This document shows positions 1 to 13,197 of a stretch of DNA of 64,000 bases, one piece after another. Below the pieces are notes generated by a model that did not search any database, was not told the origin of the DNA, and was given only the letters and a program-made list of their open reading frames with translations. Position 1 is the first letter of the stretch. Each line of letters starts with the position of its first letter. The translations under genes were made by a program, and so were the position numbers. The DNA is from Ecdyonurus torrentis (Eukaryota > Arthropoda > Insecta > Ephemeroptera > Heptageniidae), in NCBI GenBank assembly GCA_949318235.1, contig OX439127.1:33255373-33319372 (forward strand), given 5' to 3'.

Positions 1-713
<713 letters not shown>

Positions 714-894
714 TCCTTGCGATGTAGATATTTGCTGTATATTGAAACCTATTTTACTTGAGCAAATTAAATTACATAACGACTTGTACATATAAACACA
801 TACACACACATATTTTCTATGATTATTAATATATTTAATTATAAACTATTTTACATGCTATTTTGAATACAGTTTTCGATTGTTTTCCTTTCTT

Positions 895-897
<3 letters not shown>

Positions 898-928
<31 letters not shown>

Positions 929-984
929 CTTTGCTGTCGTTGTATCATCTCAAGCTGTCTCAAAAAAAAAAAAAAAAAAAAAAA
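898..984. repeat. Poly(T)...poly(A) pair
   Basis: T run 898-925 and A run 962-984 are separated by 36 bp, so they could pair as a hairpin. A GC-rich AAGGCCCG...CGGGCTT mini-hairpin follows at 983-1007. Confidence 0.75.
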
Positions 985-1116
985 GGCCCGGGCGTTTGAA
1001 CGGGCTTAAAGTTACAGCTCTAGTTTATTCAGTTTCTAAACTAAACAAAATTGGTGGAAATAATAAGCGAAAAGTTGTATTACCGTTATTGGTTTAATGT
1101 TAAATTGGTGCTTAAA

Positions 1117-1226
1117 GTAACTTTTACAATGGACGTAAACTTCTGCGTTTATTTACGTAATTTCATTGTTGCAACAATTAACATACGCTCATTTACATAG
1201 AAGTCCGCGTCCATTATGAAAGCTAC
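1117..1226. mobile_element. 110-bp inverted-repeat (MITE-like) element
   Basis: The left end GTAACTTTTACAATGGACG (1117-1135) matches the complement of the right end (1208-1226) with three mismatches. The pairing continues inward through an ACTTCT block to about 29 bp per arm. The element is small, non-coding and foldback-shaped. No clear target duplication was found, so the superfamily is unknown. Confidence 0.5.
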
Positions 1227-2390
1227 ATAAAATCATTGTACAGTATAGGCCCTACACAATAAAAACTGCAATATATATTGAACATATTTTTATTTTATTT
1301 AAATATCTAATATCCTATAAAGTGATTTTCAGCCAATTTGTTGTACACGAACCAAAGTTAATAAATAATACTTATAATGGATTGATTTCAGCAACGTTTG
1401 TTCATTACCACATAATTTGAACTAAACTGAATAATAATTTTGCTATACGACATAAATATTATGTAGCATAATTATTTCTGTTGTTCCAATTTGGCTACAT
1501 TTATGGTATAAGATGTATAATAATATAACTCTTGCATAAATTACATTATTTCTTCTTTCCGTGAGTAATTTGAATGTAAATAATAATCAAAATAATAGTA
1601 AGAGTCAGTTATTGGTGTTATATAAAGAAAAAAAAAAGAGAAAAAAATGAACACTATTTATAGTAAATAGAATGTGAGTTGTTGTTAGTTCCATAAGAAT
1701 ATGTAACTTAAAAAGCTTTTAAATATGACATATTTTTTTCCCAACATGTTAGGCATACATGTTATAAATTTTATTATTGAAGAGAAAAGTAATAAAATAT
1801 AGCATCTAAAAACAAAATAGTAATAATATGAATAGAGTGGAAGTGAACAGTAGGTCAGTCTATGTATTTTGTATGTGGTATTCTGGTGAAGTCTATTTCT
1901 GCATATGGTATTATACAATATATAATATCATCATCAACCCGTATTATTTTGGATGTAACCTAATAAACAAAAATGAACCACAATCCTTTCTATGTATATG
2001 GAATGGAGTATAGTGTATATATGCATACATGTGTTTTGTATAATTGAGTAATGAATGAGTGCCGTGCTGAGGTAAAATATAAACAAAGAGAATACAGAAA
2101 CTCACTCAGTTACAGATTTTGCATAATGTAATATATAGAAAGATACATTATATATATATATATATTGTTGTATAACAATTTATTCATTACGATAACAAAG
2201 AAAAAATTAAATTAAATAAATTAAAAAGAGAATATATTAATAATAAATTAATACATAAAAAGTGAACTTTTTAAATTTATATAGTATAAAAGAATATGTT
2301 TTATTATTATTATAACCAATTTTCAAATGTTTTGTTTTGTTTTGTTTTTTGCATGATATTTTTTTTTTAAATATATATTTCAAATTTTAT
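1227..2390. other. AT-rich DNA, nothing recognised
   Basis: The 61- and 77-codon frames at 1685-2013 lie on opposite strands of the same DNA and look random. A short (AT)n is at 2149-2166. The candidate microexon follows. Confidence 0.55.
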
Positions 2391-2405
2391 TATATTTGGT
2401 TTCAG

Positions 2406-2438
2406 AACGACAGCTTACTGATCTTCCAACCAATAAAG
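2406..2438 (+). other. Candidate 33-nt microexon
   Basis: This segment follows a T-rich stretch ending TTTGGTTTCAG (acceptor AG at 2404-2405) and is followed at once by GTAAGAAT, a strong donor. It is 33 nt (11 codons), so its inclusion would keep the frame. It is visibly richer in GC than the DNA around it. Two phases are open: NDSLLIFQPIK in phase 0 and RQLTDLPTNK in the phase starting at the third base. I do not recognise the host protein. In DNA this T-rich, acceptor-like strings are common by chance, so this stays a candidate. Confidence 0.35.
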
Positions 2439-2817
2439 GTAAGAATTATATTATTTTTTTTTATTTGTACCAGGAAATTAATATTTCGTAATGAAGTTAA
2501 CAAATAATACAAAACTAATTGGGTATTGTAGTAATAATTACAATTGAACGACACTTGTTAGGACAAAAACAATAGTACCATCATCATCATTATTACGAAC
2601 ATTTCGACTATAATGAGGGCAATCGTAAGCAACATCTCAAAAAATATTGTAATGTAAAATAATTATAATAATATGCACGACTTATTCATTATTAGTTATT
2701 TATTATAATACAAAATCCTTGTATTGTTACTTACAGTCAATTATAATTACTTTATAATGCTGTAAATATATTTATTTAATTTTGAATTACATATTAATGT
2801 CTGATAATTAGAAATAT

Positions 2818-2818
<1 letters not shown>

Positions 2819-2887
<69 letters not shown>
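2819..2887. repeat. (AT)n microsatellite
   Basis: A pure run of about 69 bp. Confidence 0.98.
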
Positions 2888-2891
<4 letters not shown>

Positions 2892-3187
2892 TTATATAAA
2901 ATTGACGATTATGTAAAATATTTAAACACTATTTTTTTAAACTAAATTATAATATTTGTAAGTGATAAATATATTAAATTTGCCAACTAATATAAATGAT
3001 GTAAAAGTAAGAAAAAAAGTTTTTCTTTTTAGTAATGGCCTTTTCACATGAAACAATATTTACATTGCGCAATAAATTGGATTGCATGCAATTTTATAGC
3101 TTTAAAATGGCGATTTTTATTCGTGTAATCAAATTTATTGCACTTTGAAAATATCTGTCTGTGCGCTTAAACTTAAAGCTATATCAT

Positions 3188-3195
3188 GCTATACA
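3188..3195. repeat. Target-site duplication GCTATACA (left)
   Basis: This 8-bp copy abuts the left end of the hAT-like element and is identical to 4842-4849 at the right end. Confidence 0.88.
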
Positions 3196-3218
3196 CAGGG
3201 GTAGAAGTTAGGCGGGAC

Positions 3219-3270
3219 TGCCGGGACCAAGTCCCGGCATAAGAAATTCTGCCGGGACTTGGTCCCGGCA
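3219..3270. repeat. Paired GC-rich subterminal hairpins
   Basis: Two short hairpins sit head to tail: GCCGGGAC-caa-GTCCCGGC at 3220-3238 and GCCGGGAC-ttg-GTCCCGGC at 3251-3269. Each is the reverse complement of the other, so the unit can fold as two small stems or one large one. The GGTCCCGGCA half-motif returns at 4806-4815 inside the opposite end. By analogy with known hAT elements, they may be transposase-binding subterminal repeats. Confidence 0.75.
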
Positions 3271-3291
3271 GGTTTCGGTAAAAGTTCTAAA

Positions 3292-3324
<33 letters not shown>

Positions 3325-3770
3325 AAGAAAAAGAAAAGAAAAAAAGGGGGCTAAATAAGAAATAATAAAAATCAAATCTATTTCATTCAAGTAAATGACT
3401 AGTTTACTTCTATAAATTTACCTTAATTAGTACAAAAGTGTGTTATTAATGATTTAATCTATAAAGGGTTCTGAAAGCATCATGTTTCCCCAATTTTATT
3501 TTTCAGTATTTACATTAATTAACTAATATTACAGTCTCATTGTATGCAATTCAATAGTTAAATATTTTGAACTAAATCAAATGCAGAAGAAAAAAAAAGG
3601 AGAAATTAAATTTATTAAAAAAATAAAAATAAATTATCAAATGTAATAAAAAATTGTCTGATAATGTTTTAAGTTTATCATAAAAGTACAAAAACTCTTG
3701 TGAAGACTTTGGAACAAAATACTGCCCCCAGCCCCTCCATTAATTTTTGCCACTTCACTCATGGTTTGCC

Positions 3771-3831
3771 TTGTTCATATTGAACTTTTTGTAATTAGCA
3801 ATTTGAATTACAAAAAGTTCAATATAAACAA
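3771..3831. repeat. 26-bp stem hairpin inside the hAT-like element
   Basis: The arms at 3771-3796 and 3806-3831 are complementary over 26 bp with one mismatch, and a 9-nt loop separates them. Confidence 0.8.
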
Positions 3832-4214
3832 GACATTAAAGTTGTTCATGCTTTTTTTCATTAGAAATCATTTCAGAAAACTCATCACAATTTTTCGATA
3901 TTATTTATTCATAAATTTCCACAAAATATAATAATTAATATAATTATAATTAATTTCCTGAAACTATGTTCACATAAAATATCATGAACAACTTTGAAAC
4001 ATTGAAGTAGTGGATATTGGACATAAGTAAATCAATGAACAAAATTCTAATTTTGTAAGCCAACATAATATCAGGAGCTTCATTGCTATTTTTTTAATGA
4101 CAAAAATAAATACATGAAAAAAAAAAAATAATAAAAAAGTATGATTTTTCTGATGTTATGTTCAAATAATTATTAACAACTTTAAAACAGTAAAGTGGTG
4201 GAAATAAATAGTAA

Positions 4215-4254
<40 letters not shown>

Positions 4255-4689
4255 ATGTTTTTTTTTTCATTTATTTCCACTGCTTTGCCGTTTAAAAATT
4301 TTCATCATTTTTGAAGAGAACATAATTTCAGTAAGTTCGTCACATATTTTTTATTTTAATGCACTAATATTATGCAAAATGTAAAAAATAAAACTAAAAT
4401 AAAATATTTGATTTTTAATCTTGAAAAAAAGAATCATGACGTAAAGAATAGAATTTTTTCTAGTTGTGGAAAACCGAAAACAGTATAATCGGAACCCTCT
4501 TTTATTTATCCCCATACATAAAAAAAAAAACGAACTAAGTTTTATGAAGTTTTGTTTTACTTAGTCACCTTAAAACATTTTTTGCTATATAGCAATAATA
4601 TTAGGTAAAAAGTGAAACTATGATCTTATAATATTGTTTAATTATTTTTAACAGAAATCGTTAAAATTGCATAGATATTTAAAAAATCG

Positions 4690-4780
4690 TGCCTCCGGCG
4701 GTAAGGGGGCCCTGCCCCCTTAACCCCCGCAAGGGGGCTACGCCCCCCTTGACCCCCCGTTGGCGGGGCTTCGCCCCGCA
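4690..4780. repeat. GC-rich hairpin cluster within the hAT-like element
   Basis: About 90 bp of G/C runs stand out from the AT-rich background. They contain small hairpins such as AAGGGGGCTACGCCCCCCTT (4730-4749) and GGGGCTTCGCCCC (4766-4778). No gene is recognised here. The open frame across it is a by-product of low stop-codon frequency in GC-rich DNA. Confidence 0.6.
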
Positions 4781-4841
4781 TATTATCCTCCTTTAATTAT
4801 ACTATGGTCCCGGCAAGAGAAATTTTCAACTTCTACCCCTG

Positions 4842-4849
4842 GCTATACA
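4842..4849. repeat. Target-site duplication GCTATACA (right)
   Basis: This 8-bp copy abuts the right end of the hAT-like element and is identical to 3188-3195. Confidence 0.88.
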
Positions 4850-5725
4850 GGGTTATTGAATTTGAGATATTTAAAAAATCGTTTCTGGAATTTCTATAAT
4901 CCGTCATGTTATACAACTTCGGGGGAGGGGGGGGGGGAGGGGAGAAGAAGAAGAAAAAGCACCAGATTGATCCACGATAACATAAATATTATATAATCAA
5001 ACATGAAAGAAATAAAATGTAATCCAAAATTTGAGTTAAATATTCTATTTCAACCGTAACACGTAATTAAAATAATTTTAATGTTTAACTAATGTTTATT
5101 ATTACTAAACAATAATACGATGTACTATAGAAATAATATTATACACAATATCATGATTACAATATAACTATTATTTTGTTATTATTATTATAAAGATGGG
5201 CGTGAATGAGTTTTAATGAGCTCGTTATAATGGGTGATAGTAAAACGTTCTTGATGGATACATAAAATTCATAACTTGATGAGTAATAATTTAATGTGTA
5301 GAGCTAAAATAATGTAAAGGACTATAGGATATTATACATTATAATATTCGTATAATATAGTTTTGTCGACTATGTATATAGTTTTCATACTCTATAAATG
5401 CTATTAACAGTATAGGATGTATAGACTATAGGTAATGAGAGAGAAAGAGAGAGAGAGAGAGATGAATACCTATAGTTCGTCTAAAACAATATTTATATAG
5501 AAATACGGTTGAACCAAACCGGATATACCCCTTTTTTTAAATTAATGTAACTTGAATCGACTCAATAGTTTAGCAGATTATCAGAATAATATTAGAGTTA
5601 TTATTATTACTTTTAAAAAGGAGCCTTATCGCTTAATTAGAAATTGAAATAAAGATGGTGCTTCCTGTGACACGAGCGTATTTCCAGTTTTAAATGGACT
5701 TTACATAATGTATGGGCTGGGTTCT

Positions 5726-5729
<4 letters not shown>
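4850..5729. other. AT-rich DNA with small simple repeats
   Basis: A purine-rich G run lies at 4920-4960 and a short (GA)n at 5438-5462. No gene is seen. Confidence 0.55.
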
Positions 5730-5795
<66 letters not shown>

Positions 5796-5796
5796 T

Positions 5797-5829
<33 letters not shown>

Positions 5830-5838
5830 CATACATAT
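5730..5838. repeat. (AT)n microsatellite with ATAC interruptions
   Basis: A run of (AT)n broken by several ACAT steps near 5788-5802 and 5829. It has begun to diverge. Confidence 0.97.
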
Positions 5839-6096
5839 AAAATGTACCGTGTACCTAACCTATACATTGTAGTTAAACTATAGTTTATATTTTGTGTTTT
5901 GCTATTCATATTTGGTTTACCACAAAATGAAAAGTTTGTGTTTTAAGCATTGCATTCTCATATTATAATAATACAATTGTGTATTATTTATCTGTTACAC
6001 CTATCACATACTATACTTTAACTGCTAAACATAAAATACAATATTATATTGTTGGTTTATAATAATAGCTGCATTTCTAAAAAATTTATGGAAGTT

Positions 6097-6127
<31 letters not shown>

Positions 6128-7078
6128 ATGAATTACAATAATATGAATCAGTATTAAAATACTTCAGATAACTTCAATATATTTACTGCATATTGAATTA
6201 TATTCTATATAAAATAGCTCCATTTATTTATTAAATTATTCATTTTGTTTCCAAACTTGTTATATTTTAATTCAAATTGTTTTACTTGAAAAATATTTTG
6301 AAAGTAGGTACTTTGCAGAACCTATACAGACATGCTATATAGCTATAATATCATGTTATTAGATTAGTATTGGTAGATGGTTTTTATCGACTCCGGCTGC
6401 AACTCTAATAAAATTATATTATATTAAAAGTGTACTTTCAGTGCTATATAAAAAAAAAGCAAAAATAATACATACATACATACATATCATGACGTTCGGG
6501 GTAAGCCAACAACACAGATGTTTTATCCTGACCCAGTGATAGACCTCTTATCCTGACATACTTCACTTGCTTCCTCCAGTCTCATACCTTGTTTCATACA
6601 TTTCCTTTTGCAAAAATAATAATTATAATATATAATATACAAAATATTGAAATATAATAATTAACATGCTAGGATGAAATTTAACTTAAGTACAAAATAA
6701 ATTCCAAATTTTAATGAGTTATAATAAAAAATTAATAATATATTTAAAATATGTAATCTAGCTGCATGTATTGTACATGTTAAATTTCTATCAATTAAAA
6801 ATATTAAATAAACAAGTGGTCATCAAAATAATTGGGTAATTCATAATTTTGTAAGTACACGAGTGCTTCATATTTACATATTTTTTATATTGTATATATA
6901 CACACATTACACATACATTACACACACAGACACACACATATATTTATAATTTTTTTTAATCAATTATATAAATATTAAATACTGATATTCAGTTGATGTA
7001 GTAAAATAAATTATATAACAATAACAGTAATTATAATTAATATAGAATAATTATGGTAATAATAATAAAAAGTATGTC

Positions 7079-7081
<3 letters not shown>
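5839..7081. other. AT-rich DNA with poly(A) and (CATA)n
   Basis: A run 6098-6123 and CATA repeats 6469-6487. A mildly GC-elevated stretch at 6485-6600 matches nothing I recognise. Confidence 0.55.

Positions 7082-7146
<65 letters not shown>
7082..7146. repeat. (AT)n-(CA)n compound microsatellite
   Basis: (AT)n to about 7133 passes directly into (CA)n. Confidence 0.97.
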
Positions 7147-8324
7147 GGTGCAGCATAAGGTCACTTACATCAGTCATGAGTTATACATACATTTACCAGC
7201 TTGTGCATATTATGCCACTAAGCATGCATTCAACACTACATATATATAATAGCATAATACATACATATTAAACCCCTACACTGTATTAATACATAAATAC
7301 GTATTATATTATAAAGTAAACGTTTTCACAACAGACATCATAATAATATAATACGTTTAACTAGCAAATTAAACACTTTTTGTATTATAAAATAAAAAAT
7401 TATAATTATTATCAAAATTAATATATAGTTAATATATTTTAATTTGACATTATTATGCTAGTTCCCTTTTATTTAAATTTTGTTTACCTCTCTTTCTCTC
7501 TCTGTATATTTTAGTATAATACTTATTTCATTGTATTATTTTATTATTATTTAAAATCATAATCTTTATTATGAAGTATAAGTATCATTAAATTTTATCT
7601 TCAGTTAAAAAAAATTGTTATTTTTTCTATAATAAACTGAATTTTATATTATAAAGACATTTTCTCCTTTTTTTTTTTTTTTTTTTTTTTTTTAAGAACT
7701 GTTTAAAGATGAACAAGTCTCAATCTTTATGTATTATTAAAAAGAGCCATAAATGCTTTCCTGACAATAACTTTTGCCTTTTTTTGACTCCTCTCTTTTT
7801 CTTTTTTTAATGTTTTGCAATCTTATCTTTCTTCCTTCCTTTTTCTTAGCATAAGACTGAGAAAGAGAGAAATGTATTTCTCTCTCTCTTTACTTATTCT
7901 ACTTCTCCTTTTTTTTTTTTTTTTTTCTCTTCTTTTTCTTTTCCTCCAAGTCTCTATAAAATGAAACATCATGTTTATTACTTATTCCTTTTAATGTTCA
8001 AATTTAACGTTAAACAACAATATTTCATGGTTTATGACATAACATTTTAAATAAAATTAGACTGTTATATTAAGTCCCTTTACTAAAGAAGAAGAAAAAA
8101 AAAAGTTGACTGTGCAGAGAAAATTATTTAGATAGCATGTGTGTATACAAACATTACTATATTTTTGTTCTGTTAACATCTGCTACGTTTTTACTCTTTT
8201 AAACAGTTTTCTCTTCTTTTTTTTTATGAAAAAGAAAAGAAAAAAAAAGTAACATACATAACATATAAAAAGACATAATCATAAATAACACTGCATATAA
8301 AAAGCATTGTTCAAAAGTTTGAAG
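7147..8324. other. AT-rich DNA with T/C-rich tracts
   Basis: T runs at 7670-7694 and 7909-7926 sit in polypyrimidine-rich DNA (7780-7950). No gene is seen. Confidence 0.55.
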
Positions 8325-8425
8325 AAGAAAATGGAGCGAGCAGGCAGCTCATGCAATTTCCCCATTCGCTATATGGAAGTCTGTTATCAGTGGCGAGTCA
8401 GGTGCCTTAGATCGCCACACTTTAC
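8325..8425. other. GC-elevated unidentified segment
   Basis: About 100 bp are close to 50% GC, beginning near TGGAGCGAGCAGGCAGCTC. No hairpin, TIR or convincing splice pair was found. No gene is recognised. Confidence 0.2.
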
Positions 8426-8531
8426 GCTTCTTTTCCCATCATTTTCATTTAATTCTCCGTCATAATTACATTTCTTTTTTTTAGAATGTAGAACAATTCT
8501 AACATGCACTGATAAAACAAATGCTTACTTG

Positions 8532-9720
<1,189 letters not shown>

Positions 9721-9807
<87 letters not shown>
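9721..9807. repeat. (AT)n microsatellite
   Basis: A pure run of about 87 bp. Confidence 0.98.
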
Positions 9808-9809
<2 letters not shown>

Positions 9810-10009
9810 AATTAATGTCTTTATATATCGCTACCTCAGAGCACAAACTGCCAAATCAGCAAAGTCGAAACTTTTACCTTATTGCTGTATATTGTTTTGA
9901 ACTTTGTTGATTTTGCGAGTACATGTCTGTACATTTCTTACAAGCACACTATTATAATTCAATATGATTTTAAATTTTACAAGTTGGGTAATTTTATTTT
10001 TATAAAACA

Positions 10010-10110
10010 GTGACGAATGAGATTCGATTGATGATCTCTTGGAGAGACTTTCCACTGTGCACGCAGGAGGTCCACGTTCAATGCCAAGCCGCTATCAGTG
10101 TTTAATTATA
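10010..10110. other. GC-elevated unidentified segment
   Basis: This patch of about 100 bp follows a T-rich AAAACAG. It is open on the plus strand (ending CQAAISV and a stop at about 10109) and also open on the minus strand. Being open on both strands gives no direction. It could be an exon remnant or part of an unrecognised repeat. Confidence 0.2.
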
Positions 10111-10304
10111 TATAAATATATCCAAATCAAATATCAAATCGAGAAAAAGAGACTATACTTCATGCACATTTGTTCAGTCGGTTCCTTATGCTATAATTAC
10201 ATAATAGCAAAATATATAATTATTTTTACGTGTCTTGAAATTCTGGAACATAAAACCTCTGATTTTGTTTATAAAACCCTAGTGAATAGCTTAGGTTATT
10301 AAAA

Positions 10305-10440
10305 GTCACGGTGAATTTGGGAGTAACTTGCATCTATGTGGTGTATGGACCAGTCTTCCGTCAAACAAGGCAGATACTTCGTATTGCCGGTTCTGTTTGA
10401 CAATCCTCTACACGTGCAGTATGCAATAAGTTTGCAAAGA
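10305..10440. other. GC-elevated unidentified segment
   Basis: About 135 bp have near-balanced base composition in an AT-rich setting. A minus-strand frame (containing TKYLPCLTEDWSIHHIDASY) and a plus-strand frame are both open for about 40 codons. No family is recognised. Confidence 0.2.
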
Positions 10441-10510
10441 TTAATTGATATAACCGTGATTAAATACGTTAATGGTTCTACAAAAATTTAATAATAATAA
10501 TAATAAAATA

Positions 10511-10542
<32 letters not shown>

Positions 10543-10955
10543 CAAAAGCAAAACATTCATCATATTTTGACTTTGTAGTTTGGTTTGATTATAGTAGCTC
10601 CGACTCAACAGCTTCATAGTGCAGTTATAATAATTTTTAAAAAATTGCTAAATTGATTTTTTATTTTTACTTTTTTTTTTACATTAAGTAGCAAAGTAAT
10701 TAATATAAATCACTCATTGTTAATTCAAGATTGCAATTTTTATTATGATATAAGTTTTAATTACATATTCCATTATTTCTTTGTTAGTACGTTTTGCTGA
10801 TATTAAATTGTAAATGGAAAAATATTGTTATTTTAAATTACTTTATAATTGATTTTTATAATCATAATATATAGTTTCTTCTTAGTTTGAAAAAATTGTG
10901 AAATTAAATTTCTCAACGAAAACTATTTATGCTAGTATTAAAAAACATATAGGAC

Positions 10956-10995
10956 TTTTTTTTTTTTTTGTAAAAAAAAAAAAAAAAAAAAAAAA
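10956..10995. repeat. Poly(T)-poly(A) perfect hairpin
   Basis: Fourteen T (10956-10969), then GT, then 24 A (10972-10995): a self-complementary tract. Confidence 0.85.
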
Positions 10996-11190
10996 CGTTA
11001 CAATTTATTGTGAACGATTTTTTAGTGGTTTTTGTTAACGATTATTTGACCTGACCGTTACTGTAATTGACCTTATGGCAATAACGTTACTACTTTTTTT
11101 TTATTGTGAAAGAGAAAAAATAAATAAATTTGCAAGATAGATTTTTATTTTACAGCATATAAAATAAATATGACTTACCTATTATGTAGG

Positions 11191-11215
11191 TACACACACA
11201 CACACACACACACAC
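11191..11215. repeat. (CA)n microsatellite
   Basis: About 12 CA units. Confidence 0.95.
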
Positions 11216-11326
11216 TGATTCTCTTGAGTTTCAAAAAGAAGATTTAGTTTCACAAAGAAAATAATTGATCATAATATTACATATATGATCTTTTCTGTAA
11301 AAATAAATAAAATTTATTTACCTTAC

Positions 11327-11372
11327 TCTTCTTCTTCTTCTTCTTCTTCTTCTTCTTCTTCTTCTTCTTCTT
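11327..11372. repeat. (CTT)n microsatellite
   Basis: About 15 CTT units. Confidence 0.96.
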
Positions 11373-11921
11373 TTTCTGTTCTTTTTTTTATTTGTTTGAC
11401 CATTACTGTAATTGTTTTTAACCTAAGAAAGGTATAATAATATATTGTGTAAATATAAAGCAAAACTCACTATAACTGATTATTAAATTAGTTTTTGAAG
11501 AGACATATACATGTATAATATTATATTAGTGTATAATAATATAAATTCAAATGTACACATACACCAAAGTTTTAGAGAAACAAGAACAAAATCATGTTAG
11601 AATGTATACTATAACTAAATGTATAGTATCATTGAAAGTTATTTAATTTAATTAACATGGTGTCCTTGATAAACAAAAAAAACTTTAAAATAGAGTTTAT
11701 TACAAGCAGTTATATTTAAATATACTGTACTATAATAATTAATGAAATATGAAAATTAATAATATTAAATTTTTTTAAATGATTTATATAGTGGTACAAT
11801 TTTATTGGGCTAGCAATAAAGCAAAAATAAATTTATAACTGCAGTAATTTAAATTAATATATGAGTTATCAATATTGTTTGCATCCCGTCTGCAATAATA
11901 CTATAGTGTGAATATGTGTAT

Positions 11922-11923
<2 letters not shown>

Positions 11924-12004
<81 letters not shown>

Positions 12005-12007
12005 ACA
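11924..12007. repeat. (CA)n microsatellite, long
   Basis: About 38 CA units, followed by a TA step and a few more CA. Confidence 0.98.
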
Positions 12008-12509
12008 TGCAGATATATTTTAAAATATAAATATTATTATATTATATAAAATTCTGGCCTAATTGCCTGGTTGCAAAAACGTTTTGCAATTTTACCCTAT
12101 ATGATAAAAAATGAGGATAATATTGAAAAACATATTGTTGATAAACATGACAGGAACAAAATGTTGTCATTATAATAAAAATAATTAGTTTATAATAATA
12201 ATAGTTCTTAATTTGGTTTACAATCAATTATACATGAAAAATTAAATTATCTAACGGGTGATGACAAAAAGGGAAAATGCCTATAATATACTAAACAAGA
12301 TCTCACACCATAATATCAGGAAATACTGCTTTGTCAATAAAATTAACATGTATAAAAATACAATAAATACATATTAAACAGATCTCTCATTTCAGATCTC
12401 TCCCAAAAATTAAATATAGCAAACTTTGCCATTTATTCACTTAAAAACATCGTTTGTAGTCATACTTTATTGATAGTTTATTATGCATATTTCTACTCCC
12501 GTGTTAATC

Positions 12510-12858
12510 TTAAAGGCATAGCAAACATGAAACAACACGTGTTCTTTTTAATCATTAAACACAAAATGGGATCTACAAAACTTATGATAATTTTTACCAG
12601 AGGGTAAATGTGGCCCCACAAGAGAGCGTGAAAAAAATGTTAAGTATGCAATTTGCGTGAATATTTCTGTTGATGACATCAGAAACATGCAAAAACTAGT
12701 ATGAAAATGTTGTGCGGGCTGCATAAATTGAAATTTTCTGATCACTGCTACGGAGCTATAGCTGTATACTGTATACAGTTGGGTTTTGAGAACAATTAAT
12801 GTTAGTTATGTAAATCTCATGATACTGAAGTTAAGATAAGTATACTGTTGTCTATTAA
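12510..12858 (-). mobile_element. TTAA-flanked MITE family, copy 1
   Basis: It starts TTAAAGGCATAG and aligns across most of its length with the copies at 49811 and 51615, including the blocks CACAAGAGAGCGTG, AAGTATGCAATTTGCGTGA, and TTTTCTGATCACTGC followed by a GAGCTA/GCGCTA block. The right end is diverged and its limit is approximate. An open frame of 65 codons on the minus strand is a by-product, not a recognised protein. Confidence 0.7.
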
Positions 12859-12864
12859 ATTATT

Positions 12865-13064
12865 GTTGTTGCTTTTGTTTTATTTTTGTTTTGTATTATT
12901 GAATTTAGTGTTTATGTATTACTGTGTAATTATTGTTTTTGTTCTGTTAATTTAACTTTGACAATACCAATGCTTGTTGTAACATATATATAATGTTGCT
13001 ATATGACCTGCCTGGGTCAATAAAACTATTTCTAATTTCTAAAAAAAAAAAAAAAAAAAAAAAA
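12865..13064 (+). mobile_element. Probable LINE 3' UTR remnant with poly(A)
   Basis: A T-rich stretch (repeated TTGTTTTT/TTTTGTTTTG runs) leads to a small hairpin (TGACC-tgcctg-GGTCA near 13008-13023). It is followed by CAATAAAACTATTTCT, which includes a polyadenylation-like AATAAA, and then an A run at 13041-13064. This arrangement is typical of invertebrate non-LTR retrotransposon 3' ends. No RT coding sequence is attached, so it would be an extreme 5' truncation. The left limit is uncertain because it abuts a MITE. Confidence 0.5.
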
Positions 13065-13197
13065 GATATATATTATATGAATTTCTAGCCATAACAGGTA
13101 AAGCGTTGTACAAAGAAATAACTCTTGGAAAAAATGAATTTAGGTAAGCAGAGTCACCCCTCGGACAATCTAAGGTGATAGAGATACCAAGCAAACC

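Larger units (their letters stand above)
3196..4841. mobile_element. Non-autonomous hAT-like DNA transposon, 1.65 kb
   Basis: The element is bounded by perfect 14-bp terminal inverted repeats, CAGGGGTAGAAGTT at 3196-3209 and its complement at 4828-4841. It is flanked by a perfect 8-bp direct duplication GCTATACA (3188-3195 and 4842-4849). An 8-bp target duplication with a CAGGG terminus is the hallmark of the hAT superfamily. No transposase frame is present, so it would move only with help. The left subterminal region has two adjacent GC-rich hairpins (3219-3239, 3250-3270) that share the GTCCCGGCA motif found again near the right end (4806-4815). The interior holds a 26-bp hairpin, degenerate repeats of an AACAACTTT/GTGGA block, two long A runs and a GC-rich patch at 4690-4780. 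Confidence 0.88.
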
